Shown: positions 1 through 10,013 of the stretch, one piece after another | How the letters are laid out: every line of letters begins with the position of its first letter | Position numbering within the stretch: the stretch's first letter is position 1 | Assembly: GCF_038002225.1 (NCBI RefSeq) | Contig: NZ_JBBOCA010000001.1 | Location: forward strand, 6,634,001 to 6,698,000 | DNA from: Paenibacillus sp. FSL R7-0204 | GTDB lineage: Bacteria; Bacillota; Bacilli; Paenibacillales; Paenibacillaceae | DNA: 64,000 nt | Direction: 5' to 3' | Program-made: the position numbers and the translations under genes | Notes under the pieces: model-generated | What the model saw: the letters and a program-made list of their open reading frames with translations, nothing else | What the model was told of the DNA's origin: nothing | Database searches by the model: none

Positions 1-3000
1 ACCGTTCCAATAATAGATAAAGCCAAGCTTCACCCCAATGACCTTAAAGTTTGCACCCACAAAGTCAGATGAGACGGCTGCCTCAACTCCTGCGATCTCC
101 TTGCCCCCAAGCAGCGGGATGGAGTCTGGAATGAATAGCCCTGCATAAACATAACCATAAAAATAATCTTCCGTAATTTTAATCGTTATCCCGCCACGAA
201 TGGCTCCGGCATGAATACTGATGCTGCCGAAGGCATTGAGCTGAAACGGCGAGATCCATTGAACATTCATTCCCGCTTGAATATTAAGCAGCCGTGCCTC
301 TTCGTCCTTCTCCAAGTGGCCGCTGCCTTCTATGGCAAGACCGGATAGTTTCGCATCCAGCTTGAAGTCACCTACAATAATGGCATTAATTAAAAGCCTT
401 GTTTGAAGATGGATGGTGAGGGGTGGAAGCTCGCCTGCCGGGTCTCCGGCAACGGTGTCTGCAAGGTTCGAAATTCCTCCGCCAAGGCCTGTGATAAATA
501 CATAAGGTGCAACCACAGGAACCTTCATTGTAGTTGGCGCTAAAAAGAAGGTGAGCTTGTCCAGCATCATCTTGGGAACTTCGTTAATAGGAACCTTCTT
601 CAGTGCCAGTGACCCTTCAACTTCCAGCATGGTAACGGAAACACCGGCATCAATGCTATAAATATCATCAATGGTATTAATGGTTATATCCGCCTTAACA
701 CCGGCTTCGTTTCCTACTAACGGGCCTAATATATCTTTGGGCAGGGCTACAGACAGTGTTGTGTTAATGCCAACAAAACCAATTTTGCTGTCTTTACTTC
801 CATAGAGAACATCTTGAACGTTAGCTGTTAGCGAGCCTTTATAATCATAATGCTCCTCACCCTTCGATGGATCAGCAGCTTTTAACGGCATCGAAATTCT
901 TCCGCCGAAGCTAATTCCGAAATCATCATCGTCCCGGGTCATCACACCATATTTAATATTGATCAAAAAACCGGCAATATTTTGCATCATAGAACCGGCA
1001 TCTCCGAGCTGAAGTTCAAATGCTTGAGCAGTCTTCTCGGCAACAGCCTCCCGATCCAGGGTATATTTAGTTCCATTGCCTGCTTCAAAATGCCACTTAT
1101 TATGCCAAATATTAATCGAGTTGATCACTTTGACGGTACCATCGCCTTCCAGCTTTGCACCCTTTTTGTCAACGGTCATCTTAAGAGCTTCGTTGCTGTC
1201 ATAGGTCAGGATGCTGTTGATGGTAATATCGCCATCGGCTCTGCTGGCAGAGTAATATTTTTCTTTACCCGTATCCATAAGCCTGATTTTTCCGCGAAGG
1301 GTCAACAGGATTTCTGTTTTATTTTCTTCAAATGCTATTTCTTTGTGAAGAATGCCATCTTTTTTCACGCCGCCGGATATAAATTTCTTCATTACATCTT
1401 CGTTTGTAAAACTAATATAATCATATAACTGTCTGTTGTTTGCAGCGTCTGTGAACCGGACTAGCGAAACAATACCGTAGCTTGCACTTTTATCCGCTAT
1501 TTTATTGGTGACGTCCACTTTAGTTGTGGCTTGGATTTTGGTACCGAAGGCATCGATCAGCTGTTGATTCGTAAATCTAAATTCAATGTCATACTTTCCA
1601 ACCGCCAACGTCTGATTCGTTGAGAAGGCAAGCGTTTGACCTTCCTCAACAAAACTTATTTTTCTTTTGTCAATCAGAACAGCCTCACCGCTGGATGATG
1701 AAACAAGGTACAGACTCCATCCGTCACTCCCCGCAAGGGCCTCCATCAGAACCTTCATATCGCCAGAAACGGTAAGGTTTTTGTCACCTTCATAATAAAC
1801 TGCCGCCGGGAAAACATGCTTCATTGAAACTTCCGGGAGCTTTCCTTTAACTGCAGGAATCAAAATGTTTGTGTTTGCACTATAGTCAACCACTTTATTT
1901 GTGCTAGCATCAATAATTTCTGTGGCGTTTAACGAAACGATCAGACGTTTTGATGTGATCATAGACTGTGTCTCTGCAATAATGTCAACATCCGGAATAG
2001 TAAACACCGTTCCAATGTTAAGACCGCCCGAAATCTTCACCGTGTATTCTCGTGTATTCGTGGCTGCAAACACAAGTCCCTCTTCGAGGCTAAGCTTCAC
2101 AATGGGTTCTATAAGTTCTTTTGCTCCTGAGACACTATTGTCAATGACTACATTTGCTTTAAAAACACCATTGTTTTCATAAGCTTTTTTGTCGTTAGTA
2201 AGTAATACTTGTTCAGTGTGGATCCCTATGGATACATGCTCCTTTTTGGTTTGTTCAGCAAAGCTACCGATACCATAGAGCATTTCAGAAATTCTGACTT
2301 GACCCGGCTCAATGGTTTTTTCATTCCAATAATAAGCCGTTGCAGTGTCAGGAACTAAGTATTGGTTGGAGTAATTAGTAAAGTCAACACTAGGGTTTGG
2401 TGTATACTCGTATCTGGTGTTTGCAAGATTAATCCAGTGCCCGACAATCACCTTATCAACGTTCACATCCTTGTTGCCGCTCCAGCCGGACAAGAGGGCA
2501 TAAGCCGTCTTGTTCGAAGCTGAAAGAGAATCAACATATCTAATTTGCTGCGGAAGGCTGTCACCGCTATATTCGGTTTCAACGATTGTCGGTTGCGACG
2601 GGTCAACCAACACATAAGGTGCGTCAATTTCTGAACTAAGCGCGTTGTCTAAAAGAAGCCGGATCCCCACCGTTCCGGCTGTGGCATTGTTATTTTTCAC
2701 ATCATATGAAATACCAATGTTGCCAGTCCTTGAGTTGTTTGGGTCTACCGAAATGGACACCTTTTGTGTGATGGTATAGCCCTTAATGTCCCATGCAATG
2801 GTTAAAAGTCTGTTTTGCTCTGAAACGACAGGTTCATGAAGCTTGGTATCGATCCCAAACCAGCCATATTCCTGGCCGAAAATAAAATCCTTTCCGTCGA
2901 TACGAACGGTTGTGAAGGATGTTCCATTGCTCCTTGCCGCATCTTCCTTATAAAGAAGCGGAAGGTTGTTGTCAAACGCTTTTTGCGGATGACCGTCAAT

Positions 3001-3177
3001 GGTTTCAATGGAGAAACCACCCGTTTTTGAATTGATTGAATATTTCATAAATTCGTTCGCAATGGAATAATCCGCATTGCTAGCGTCAGCATGAACAGGG
3101 AAACTGGCAAAAGTGAAAAGCATGGATAGAATAATAGCTGCAGCGATGCTGCGTTTCATTGTTCTATAGAACGTCAT
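1..3177 (-). CDS. large secreted protein of unknown function (3' end outside window)
   Basis: An open frame of 1059 codons runs from the ATG at 3177 to the window edge without a stop; I checked it codon by codon. The ATG follows an AAGGAGG site that lies inside the end of the upstream gene, so the two are translationally close (stop of the 2272-residue gene at 3181-3183). The N-terminus (MTFYRTMKRS, then a hydrophobic stretch ending near FPVHADAS) is a signal peptide. The mature part starts with a beta-rich, aromatic-rich region (FMKYSINSKTGGFSIE, EYGWFGID) and has later repeated beta-strand-like segments around residues 480-1059. I recognise no family. The position as last visible gene of an exported operon suggests a cell-surface or extracellular protein. 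It is AT-richer than the genes right of 13 kb. It is partial: the C-terminus lies beyond position 1. Confidence 0.85.
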   Translation of the reverse strand, partial: MTFYRTMKRSIAAAIILSMLFTFASFPVHADASNADYSIANEFMKYSINSKTGGFSIETIDGHPQKAFDNNLPLLYKEDAARSNGTSFTTVRIDGKDFIFGQEYGWFGIDTKLHEPVVSEQNRLLTIAWDIKGYTITQKVSISVDPNNSRTGNIGISYDVKNNNATAGTVGIRLLLDNALSSEIDAPYVLVDPSQPTIVETEYSGDSLPQQIRYVDSLSASNKTAYALLSGWSGNKDVNVDKVIVGHWINLANTRYEYTPNPSVDFTNYSNQYLVPDTATAYYWNEKTIEPGQVRISEMLYGIGSFAEQTKKEHVSIGIHTEQVLLTNDKKAYENNGVFKANVVIDNSVSGAKELIEPIVKLSLEEGLVFAATNTREYTVKISGGLNIGTVFTIPDVDIIAETQSMITSKRLIVSLNATEIIDASTNKVVDYSANTNILIPAVKGKLPEVSMKHVFPAAVYYEGDKNLTVSGDMKVLMEALAGSDGWSLYLVSSSSGEAVLIDKRKISFVEEGQTLAFSTNQTLAVGKYDIEFRFTNQQLIDAFGTKIQATTKVDVTNKIADKSASYGIVSLVRFTDAANNRQLYDYISFTNEDVMKKFISGGVKKDGILHKEIAFEENKTEILLTLRGKIRLMDTGKEKYYSASRADGDITINSILTYDSNEALKMTVDKKGAKLEGDGTVKVINSINIWHNKWHFEAGNGTKYTLDREAVAEKTAQAFELQLGDAGSMMQNIAGFLINIKYGVMTRDDDDFGISFGGRISMPLKAADPSKGEEHYDYKGSLTANVQDVLYGSKDSKIGFVGINTTLSVALPKDILGPLVGNEAGVKADITINTIDDIYSIDAGVSVTMLEVEGSLALKKVPINEVPKMMLDKLTFFLAPTTMKVPVVAPYVFITGLGGGISNLADTVAGDPAGELPPLTIHLQTRLLINAIIVGDFKLDAKLSGLAIEGSGHLEKDEEARLLNIQAGMNVQWISPFQLNAFGSISIHAGAIRGGITIKITEDYFYGYVYAGLFIPDSIPLLGGKEIAGVEAAVSSDFVGANFKVIGVKLGFIYYWNG

Positions 3178-3180
3178 TGC

Positions 3181-6100
3181 CTATTTCCCTCCTTGATTTG
3201 AGACATATACATGAATGTTGAAATAGTCGCGTTTATCCGTTTGGATATATACGGTGTACCAGCCGCTCGTAACATTATCGAGGGTATACACTCCGCTTTT
3301 CTCCCGAAGGACCGTTCCTTTTGTCTTCATCTGACCTTGTGTTAAGACACCTTTTTCATAACGTGCATACGAGATCCCGGAAAAGTTTTTCAATGAGATT
3401 TCAACTTTGTTGCCAAGAACCGACGCAGCATTGGAACTGTCTGGCATTACGCCGTTCACAAGGGCTATGGTGTCATACAGACCTACCAGGCGAACGGTTC
3501 GGCGAATAGTGGTCTGATTCCCTGCATCATCTCTTACCGTATAGTCGATATAGTACGGGTTCGAGCGAACAAATTCATTTGCTAAGATGTTGTCAGGGTT
3601 AAACACCCGCCCGCCAGTTCCATAGCTTATGGTGACCCGGTTTGTCAGGTCGACCTTTTTACCCGCAACCATATCCCATGCTTCGAAGTCTAGAAGCTTA
3701 GACTTGTCATAGGCAATGGAGGCATCTTTTTTAGGCGTCATGCCTTCGATGAAGATTAGCTCTTCCCCATTTTTAAGTTTTAGCTCTGGGGGTGTTTTAT
3801 CGATTAGTCCAATGTCAACACCATACGAGGTATAGGTCCCTGTTCTTCCTTCAAGGTTAAAATTGTAAAGTCCATTTTCTCTATAGTTCATTGACTTCTC
3901 TTGTTCCCAAGGATCGTTTCCGCCCACGAGTTTAGCATCTTTATCCGTGATTACCGTGACATTCACATTCTGGTTTGTTGCCGGGTTCTTGTCGATTCCC
4001 ACAACATATCCTTCTTCTTTTCCAGAGGTGTCAACACCAACAACAATCTTGTTTTGATGAGCCTTTTCCACCCACTCACCACTTTGGTTCTTTTCGAGAT
4101 ATTTGTATGTCCAGCGAACTTCTTTAACCCTTGGGCCGCCCACTTCAATTCCTTCAACCGTTACAAGAATTTTTTGCGTGATACCTGTTTGGTCCCTAAC
4201 TTGAAAAACGTGCTCCCCGTTAGTTTTAACGTTGATTACTGCCTCTTTATAGGACAGGGCATCGCCGGACTCGTCCTTCACTTCAGTCAGAAGTGCATGT
4301 TCATATCCACGATAAGAAACGGTAAGCTCTGTTAGTTTTCTAAGAATGTCCAGCGGAACGCCGTCACTGTCACGGATTTGGTCAAAGGTTACATTCACGC
4401 TCAGCTTATCTTCAGCTAATGTGGCAGTGGCTTTGATTTGCGGCGGTGTGGACACAATATTCGATATGGTAATCACTTCCTGTCCTTCGTTGCCATAGTC
4501 GTCAACAAAGAACATGGACACTGTACCATTTTTTCTAAACCGAACAGCTTTTGTGCCGGGGATATGTACGATATCGTTGGCAGTTAGGCTTCCGGTAGGT
4601 TCTACACCGGTGACTGTAATCGTTTTGATATCCTTGCTGAACTGGGTCAACTCCACATTCACGCTTTGTGCAGTAATGGTGGTTGGTGGCGTGCTGTACG
4701 TTTTTGCAATTGCAGTTGGCACTATTTTGTTAATGTTTGAGACGGTGATCGGAGTCATCCAACGGTTTCCAGCGTAGTCATAGGCTGTCACATTGTAAAT
4801 TCCTGAGCTGTCCAGTTCAACGACATATTCATTCTCAAGCGGCTCCCCTTTGAAGGGATAAACCACATCGCCTTTCTTCACCTCTGCGAATGCAATTTCA
4901 CCTGAATCATCCGTTAAAGTGATCGTTGCAAAGATATTTTGGTTCGTCTTGGCCGTATTGGATAACACATAGGATGTTCGGCCAATGGTATTATCAAACT
5001 GGTTATAGCTAACCGTATGAGAACCTGTGTTGCCCGATTGATCCCTAAACTCAAATGTGAAGGTATTATTATCCTCAGTTAGAGTCCTTGAGAAGGCTGC
5101 GTTGTTGTTTGTCATCGAAAGAGTTTTGCCGCCTCCGATAAACTTGAGCGTTGCCATAACCCTTCTATAGGCTTTTCCTTCTTTGATTGGAACCCAGTTC
5201 CCAAGATAGTTCTCATAGCTGTATTCAACCTTGTAGTGTGTGTCTTGCGTGATTGGCGTTTTATCAATGTTTGACACGGTGACTGGCACGATCGTTTCTA
5301 TTCCGGCTTTGTTTGTCACTTTGAAATATACCGTTGCATTCTGCTCGAAGGTTTCGGTATGCGAAACAACCGATTCAATGGGGCTAAAGCTTATGCCGTC
5401 ATACGAACGCTCAAGTTTCAAAATCCCGCTTTCCGGGTCATATACAGAAAGTGTTGCGGTAACACTCTGGTTGGTTGACTCCGTCATCGAGTAGTCCACC
5501 TTTGCAGCTGGTGCAGTTTCGTCAACCACTGTAATGGCAACATATTCATCTTCCATCCGGTCAGCTTCCATACCTTCTGCCGTGTATGACTCGAAATAAG
5601 CTGATTTTGTTGTTTTGCCGTCTCTTAGCGCTTCAAATACCAGCTTTGAATAAGCTGTTCTTCCTTCTTCCTCTGTAAATGAAGGGTCAGGAACACTTAG
5701 CTCTGTACTCAGTTCTAATCCGGATAACACTGCATTTTCAACAAAGAAATATTGTCCGGAATACTTTGGTTCCGGAACGACAACATAGTAAAGCTTATCG
5801 CCCTGGTTATAGGATATGAACCCGCCGTTTTGGAGCGTTTGACCATTTTTCTCTACATGACCGGAAATGTCAAATCCTGTAACGAAATTAACATCAGGTG
5901 TGAATTCTAGAACGCTATCCCTTCCAACCTCGTCCTGAATATAGAGGCTGATTGTATTATTGTTTTGTATAACAACCTCATAGTCCATTACATAGTTAGC
6001 GGATGTTGTTAAAAGTCCTGTATACAGAAGGTTCGACCTTGCCATTTCCCCCACAACATCACCCTCTACAGGTGCGTTAGGCATCACGGTGACTGGAACG

Positions 6101-9100
6101 TTAAAATAAACGCTAACCGTTGCGGTGGTTTTTGTGGTTCTAGGGTTGGCGCTGACACTTACAATGGCTGCCCCCGCGTCAACCAGGTACAGTTTTGAGT
6201 CAAAGAACACTTTTTCAGTCACATTTCCTGCTGTGTCGACGGCTTTGACCCCAATGGCATAGCTTCCACTAAGCCCCTTCAAGTCAATGGTGTAGGTTCT
6301 CTGTTTGTTGCCTTCGCCATTAATGATTACCGGACTACTCTGCATTTCCACAGATGGGCTTGATTGAAACAACGCATAGTCCGCTTCGGTTAGAATATGG
6401 TTGTCTGCCGGGTCTTGAATAAGCGCGAATGAAACGGTTGTATCGTTCTTGTCTGAGACATCAACTGTAATCACACCATCTTTTCTTGCTCCTTTGGTCA
6501 AGATGTTACTTGAAGCAAGCGCAGATGGAGCTGCCCGGTCAATGTTAGATACGGAAATAGGAACAAGAACACGATTTCCAAGCTCATCAGACAGGATCAG
6601 TTTTGTTGTGATGTTTTCGCTTACCGTTACTGTGAATGCACCGTCTGTATATGGAGAAACCGTGATTTTGTCTGCATCCTCTGGTGCAACTGTCAGTTTG
6701 CTAATCCCTGTGCCAGCATCACTTGCGATGATTGTTGCTGTCACGGATGCGTTTGTTGGCTGAATGGTGCTATAGTCCGGCAATTCAAAGGTTGGTGCCT
6801 GGCTATCATAAAGAATGGTGAGCGGCTTTGCTTCTGTTAAAAATTCAGGTTTGTCGTCAGCAGGAGCATTGATGAGTCCAAACTGGAAGTAGATGGTGTT
6901 AACACCTTCTTGGAGCGGAACCGGTGTGCCGAGTGTAAATGCATAATTCCCGCCGGAATTGTTGCTCGCTGTAAACTCAGGAACTAAAGCGCCGTTATCT
7001 GTTGGCATGCCGTCCGTTGTTGCATAATATACCGGTTTTTGATATTTCGTTGCGCTGTCAGAAGTCCATGATGCATGTGGCTCCTTCAAAACAGCATAGA
7101 CACTATAGGTTCCATCCGTTGTTGTACCCATTCCGTTTAAAGTCTTTGGCTCCGTAAAGTTCAATGTGTCAATGATCGCAGCTTCTGACCTCATGCCAAA
7201 GTATGGGGAAACCTTTTTGCTTACTCTGCCATGCGGATCTTGTGCCACAACAACAATGCTGTACGCACCTGTTGGAAGTCCTGTCAGGGTCAAGGTCTGA
7301 TTAACCTGGGCTATATTGTCACTGTCCATTGTCAGAGTCAGCGGATAGTTTGGCAACTCTTCAATTCTGATCTCTGAGTCTGGCTTAGATAAATAGTAAT
7401 AGGCACTTGCAATTCCACTGCGGTCTGTCACTTTCACGTTAAACTGATGTGTTGATTTGAAATGATCGTGCTGACTTATTGCGGTATATTTAATCTCCGG
7501 GGAATAGGCGTCATACGTGTATACTTGTGAAAATTCGGCAGTGTTACCAGACTGTTTATTTTTCACACGATATTCCAGTATATATTTCCCGTCCATCAAA
7601 ACTTTGGTTCCGCTAAGATTAGTTTTTTCAGCTGCACCAACAGCATCGCTTGATTCGTATACTCTAAATTTTTGCGTAAAGCTTGTGTCATTGCCAGGAT
7701 CAGAAATCCACCGGTAACTCGTTTCAAGGTTTGAATTGCTTTCGTCAAAGCTAATGTCAAAATGCGGCTTTGGAAGACTGGAATCCTCCGTAATCAGTGT
7801 GTCGGTAACATTTCCATTGAGAATACTCACAGGTTTTTTATAGTATCTTGAGGCTTGCTCGTTTCTAGAATCGTTCCCCAGTGAGTCTACTGTGAAATAA
7901 TAGAGAGTTCCCTCAAAGTTGTCCCCTTTTGGAATAGATAGAATGGCAGTTGTGCTATCACCTTCTGAGTCTACGAATGCCCACAGCCCTTGAGTTGAAG
8001 CAATTTCTGCGGAGGCAGCTTTAATTTGATTGATTGGCGTGTCAGGCGGCGCCGTAATCCCGTTCATAAAGGTATAATAAGTTCTTGACCAGCCGTTATT
8101 GCTTTGCTCAAGGTCGTTCATTTCAAAGCTATAGTCATTTCTTTTGCGAAGCTGTGCATCTTGCGGATGTACCGTTTCGGTTACGGTCACTCGCGGAGCC
8201 AGATTATCAATTTTGATATTTTCAATTTCTGCATATCCGGCCTCTCCGCCCAGCGGATTGTCGGCTTTATCCCATCCATACAGACGAAGCTTGAATTCGC
8301 CTTCCGTAGGGTCGATTGGACTTAGCTTTATGCTGACTCCATTGATAACCTGCGTGTTAATAGGTGCGGTAACTCTTGCTTTGTTTCCTGTACCGTCAAA
8401 GTTTGTGATTCGGGTCATGGCCGGTTCATAGGAATCACCGGTTTTCTTGTATAACTCATAATTAAAATAGTTTTGATTCGACTCGCTGTGGGCGACATTT
8501 CCGTCTGGATAGAGTGTTTCGCTGGCAACCATATAAAATTCATGCAGCTTTTTGATGTTGTTTTGAATGGAATCTGCCCCCACCAGGTCATTTCCATTTT
8601 TATCGGTCACTCTTACAGTTGGTGTTTTTGTGTCCACTTTGTGAGTTGAGAAATAAAAACTTTGTGATGTCGGTGATTCTGGAGTTGGATTCTCTAAATA
8701 ATAGGCCTGAGGGCTCCCCTTTTTCATTAGATAGGTAGATACTTTGTCAAGCTGAAGCCTTATGCCCTCGCTTTCAACTGCACTAACATCCAGCGGCACT
8801 TTTCCGGTAAACTGAAGTTTGCCGTTTGGTTTGCCGTCACTGCCCTGCAGTTTGGTCATGGTAAGGTCGGCAAGCGGTGTTTCCGTACTGTTCCCAATAT
8901 ATAACGAAGGCGTGGCTTGGAAGTTGGTGATCAGCTCCGTTTTAATTTCTTGCGTCATGGCTTTTTTATGAATGGAAACCGCTTCAACTGTGATGTTAAC
9001 ATCTGTCAATTTACGATTCAGATATCGGTTGTCCTGGCTCGGCGAGTAGGTAACGGTCTGATTGATATCGGGGTTACCGAGATTATATATACTACGATAG

Positions 9101-9999
9101 AACGTATAAGTTACATCTTTATAATAGTAATCCGCTTGCCCTATCTTTGTTGTTAGATAGGTTTTAACTTCGGGATCTCCTGAGCTTGTATGGGCAAAGG
9201 TCCCCCCAAGGCTTTCAGCATTGGTAGACTGGGCAAGCAGCGCCACCCTGTAGGTTAGCGAAATCTCTGCTTTGTTCTGTGCAACCATTTGGTCGTGAAG
9301 CTTCTTGCGGTCAATATCCAGCTGAAACGTTTTTGTTTTGGTTGGTTCCTGGAATGTTAACCAATCCCTGCCTACAGCGTCGTCCGAAACAGTATAGCTG
9401 AATACAGGAGCATCCTCATATTGCATAATGTCATAGTAACCATATTGATCTCTGACTTTTTTGTTCCACTCTGCATGTTCAGAGCCTGACGAATTCGCAT
9501 CCAGATAGAACTCTCCTCCAAGCTCGTCAACGTAACCTATATCGGTGAATTTTCTTTTGGTTACATCCGAAATGTCATGATACAGTCTGTCCTTGCCTTT
9601 TGTCCATGAGTGTATTGGAATGGTCATTACCTTCTCTGGATTGGTATTCCCCTCAAGATAGGGAAGATACAAATCCACAGATTCACCGTACCAGTCATTA
9701 CTGCCCACCAGCCAAAAAACGAATTCATTCATTCTCCATGGTGGAATATCTTGCATTTTAAAGGTATGTTTTATATCAGACCAAGCGGGAGCTCCGCCAA
9801 GATTTGCTGCATGATCAGAGGTTAGTCCAGATTCATAGGTACTCACGCCCATGTGAATCTCATCACCTGTTCCGCCGTCATCGTTTCCTCCTGTTTTCAC
9901 ACCAAACATATAATTGTACTCTGTTGCTACATTCGCATAAACAGGCGTTACTGATGCGAGAAGCGAAAATACCAGCATCAAACTTATAATCTTCTTCAT
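3181..9999 (-). CDS. giant secreted protein with Ig-like repeats (2272 aa)
   Basis: The start is ATG 9999 with a GGAGG site in the 14-nt gap after the protease gene. Residues 1-22 form a signal peptide (MKKIISLMLVFSLLASVTPV then YANVA). The first ~1100 residues hold large beta-rich segments I do not recognise. The C-terminal half contains at least six bacterial Ig-like repeats. Each starts with a TNQxVxxTxxxxD-type strand and ends in a linker such as VSNIDRAAPS (~residue 1150), VSNIDKTPIT (~1575), VSNINKIVPT (~1755), ISNIVSTPPQ (~1850) or IGLIDKTPPE (~2065). No LPXTG sorting signal or SLH domain is visible, so it may be held by its partners or released. It sits between an SLH-anchored protease and another large secreted protein, which suggests one surface assembly. 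Function unknown. Confidence 0.9.
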   Translation of the reverse strand: MKKIISLMLVFSLLASVTPVYANVATEYNYMFGVKTGGNDDGGTGDEIHMGVSTYESGLTSDHAANLGGAPAWSDIKHTFKMQDIPPWRMNEFVFWLVGSNDWYGESVDLYLPYLEGNTNPEKVMTIPIHSWTKGKDRLYHDISDVTKRKFTDIGYVDELGGEFYLDANSSGSEHAEWNKKVRDQYGYYDIMQYEDAPVFSYTVSDDAVGRDWLTFQEPTKTKTFQLDIDRKKLHDQMVAQNKAEISLTYRVALLAQSTNAESLGGTFAHTSSGDPEVKTYLTTKIGQADYYYKDVTYTFYRSIYNLGNPDINQTVTYSPSQDNRYLNRKLTDVNITVEAVSIHKKAMTQEIKTELITNFQATPSLYIGNSTETPLADLTMTKLQGSDGKPNGKLQFTGKVPLDVSAVESEGIRLQLDKVSTYLMKKGSPQAYYLENPTPESPTSQSFYFSTHKVDTKTPTVRVTDKNGNDLVGADSIQNNIKKLHEFYMVASETLYPDGNVAHSESNQNYFNYELYKKTGDSYEPAMTRITNFDGTGNKARVTAPINTQVINGVSIKLSPIDPTEGEFKLRLYGWDKADNPLGGEAGYAEIENIKIDNLAPRVTVTETVHPQDAQLRKRNDYSFEMNDLEQSNNGWSRTYYTFMNGITAPPDTPINQIKAASAEIASTQGLWAFVDSEGDSTTAILSIPKGDNFEGTLYYFTVDSLGNDSRNEQASRYYKKPVSILNGNVTDTLITEDSSLPKPHFDISFDESNSNLETSYRWISDPGNDTSFTQKFRVYESSDAVGAAEKTNLSGTKVLMDGKYILEYRVKNKQSGNTAEFSQVYTYDAYSPEIKYTAISQHDHFKSTHQFNVKVTDRSGIASAYYYLSKPDSEIRIEELPNYPLTLTMDSDNIAQVNQTLTLTGLPTGAYSIVVVAQDPHGRVSKKVSPYFGMRSEAAIIDTLNFTEPKTLNGMGTTTDGTYSVYAVLKEPHASWTSDSATKYQKPVYYATTDGMPTDNGALVPEFTASNNSGGNYAFTLGTPVPLQEGVNTIYFQFGLINAPADDKPEFLTEAKPLTILYDSQAPTFELPDYSTIQPTNASVTATIIASDAGTGISKLTVAPEDADKITVSPYTDGAFTVTVSENITTKLILSDELGNRVLVPISVSNIDRAAPSALASSNILTKGARKDGVITVDVSDKNDTTVSFALIQDPADNHILTEADYALFQSSPSVEMQSSPVIINGEGNKQRTYTIDLKGLSGSYAIGVKAVDTAGNVTEKVFFDSKLYLVDAGAAIVSVSANPRTTKTTATVSVYFNVPVTVMPNAPVEGDVVGEMARSNLLYTGLLTTSANYVMDYEVVIQNNNTISLYIQDEVGRDSVLEFTPDVNFVTGFDISGHVEKNGQTLQNGGFISYNQGDKLYYVVVPEPKYSGQYFFVENAVLSGLELSTELSVPDPSFTEEEGRTAYSKLVFEALRDGKTTKSAYFESYTAEGMEADRMEDEYVAITVVDETAPAAKVDYSMTESTNQSVTATLSVYDPESGILKLERSYDGISFSPIESVVSHTETFEQNATVYFKVTNKAGIETIVPVTVSNIDKTPITQDTHYKVEYSYENYLGNWVPIKEGKAYRRVMATLKFIGGGKTLSMTNNNAAFSRTLTEDNNTFTFEFRDQSGNTGSHTVSYNQFDNTIGRTSYVLSNTAKTNQNIFATITLTDDSGEIAFAEVKKGDVVYPFKGEPLENEYVVELDSSGIYNVTAYDYAGNRWMTPITVSNINKIVPTAIAKTYSTPPTTITAQSVNVELTQFSKDIKTITVTGVEPTGSLTANDIVHIPGTKAVRFRKNGTVSMFFVDDYGNEGQEVITISNIVSTPPQIKATATLAEDKLSVNVTFDQIRDSDGVPLDILRKLTELTVSYRGYEHALLTEVKDESGDALSYKEAVINVKTNGEHVFQVRDQTGITQKILVTVEGIEVGGPRVKEVRWTYKYLEKNQSGEWVEKAHQNKIVVGVDTSGKEEGYVVGIDKNPATNQNVNVTVITDKDAKLVGGNDPWEQEKSMNYRENGLYNFNLEGRTGTYTSYGVDIGLIDKTPPELKLKNGEELIFIEGMTPKKDASIAYDKSKLLDFEAWDMVAGKKVDLTNRVTISYGTGGRVFNPDNILANEFVRSNPYYIDYTVRDDAGNQTTIRRTVRLVGLYDTIALVNGVMPDSSNAASVLGNKVEISLKNFSGISYARYEKGVLTQGQMKTKGTVLREKSGVYTLDNVTSGWYTVYIQTDKRDYFNIHVYVSNQGGK

Positions 10000-10013
10000 A
10001 AAATACCTCCTCG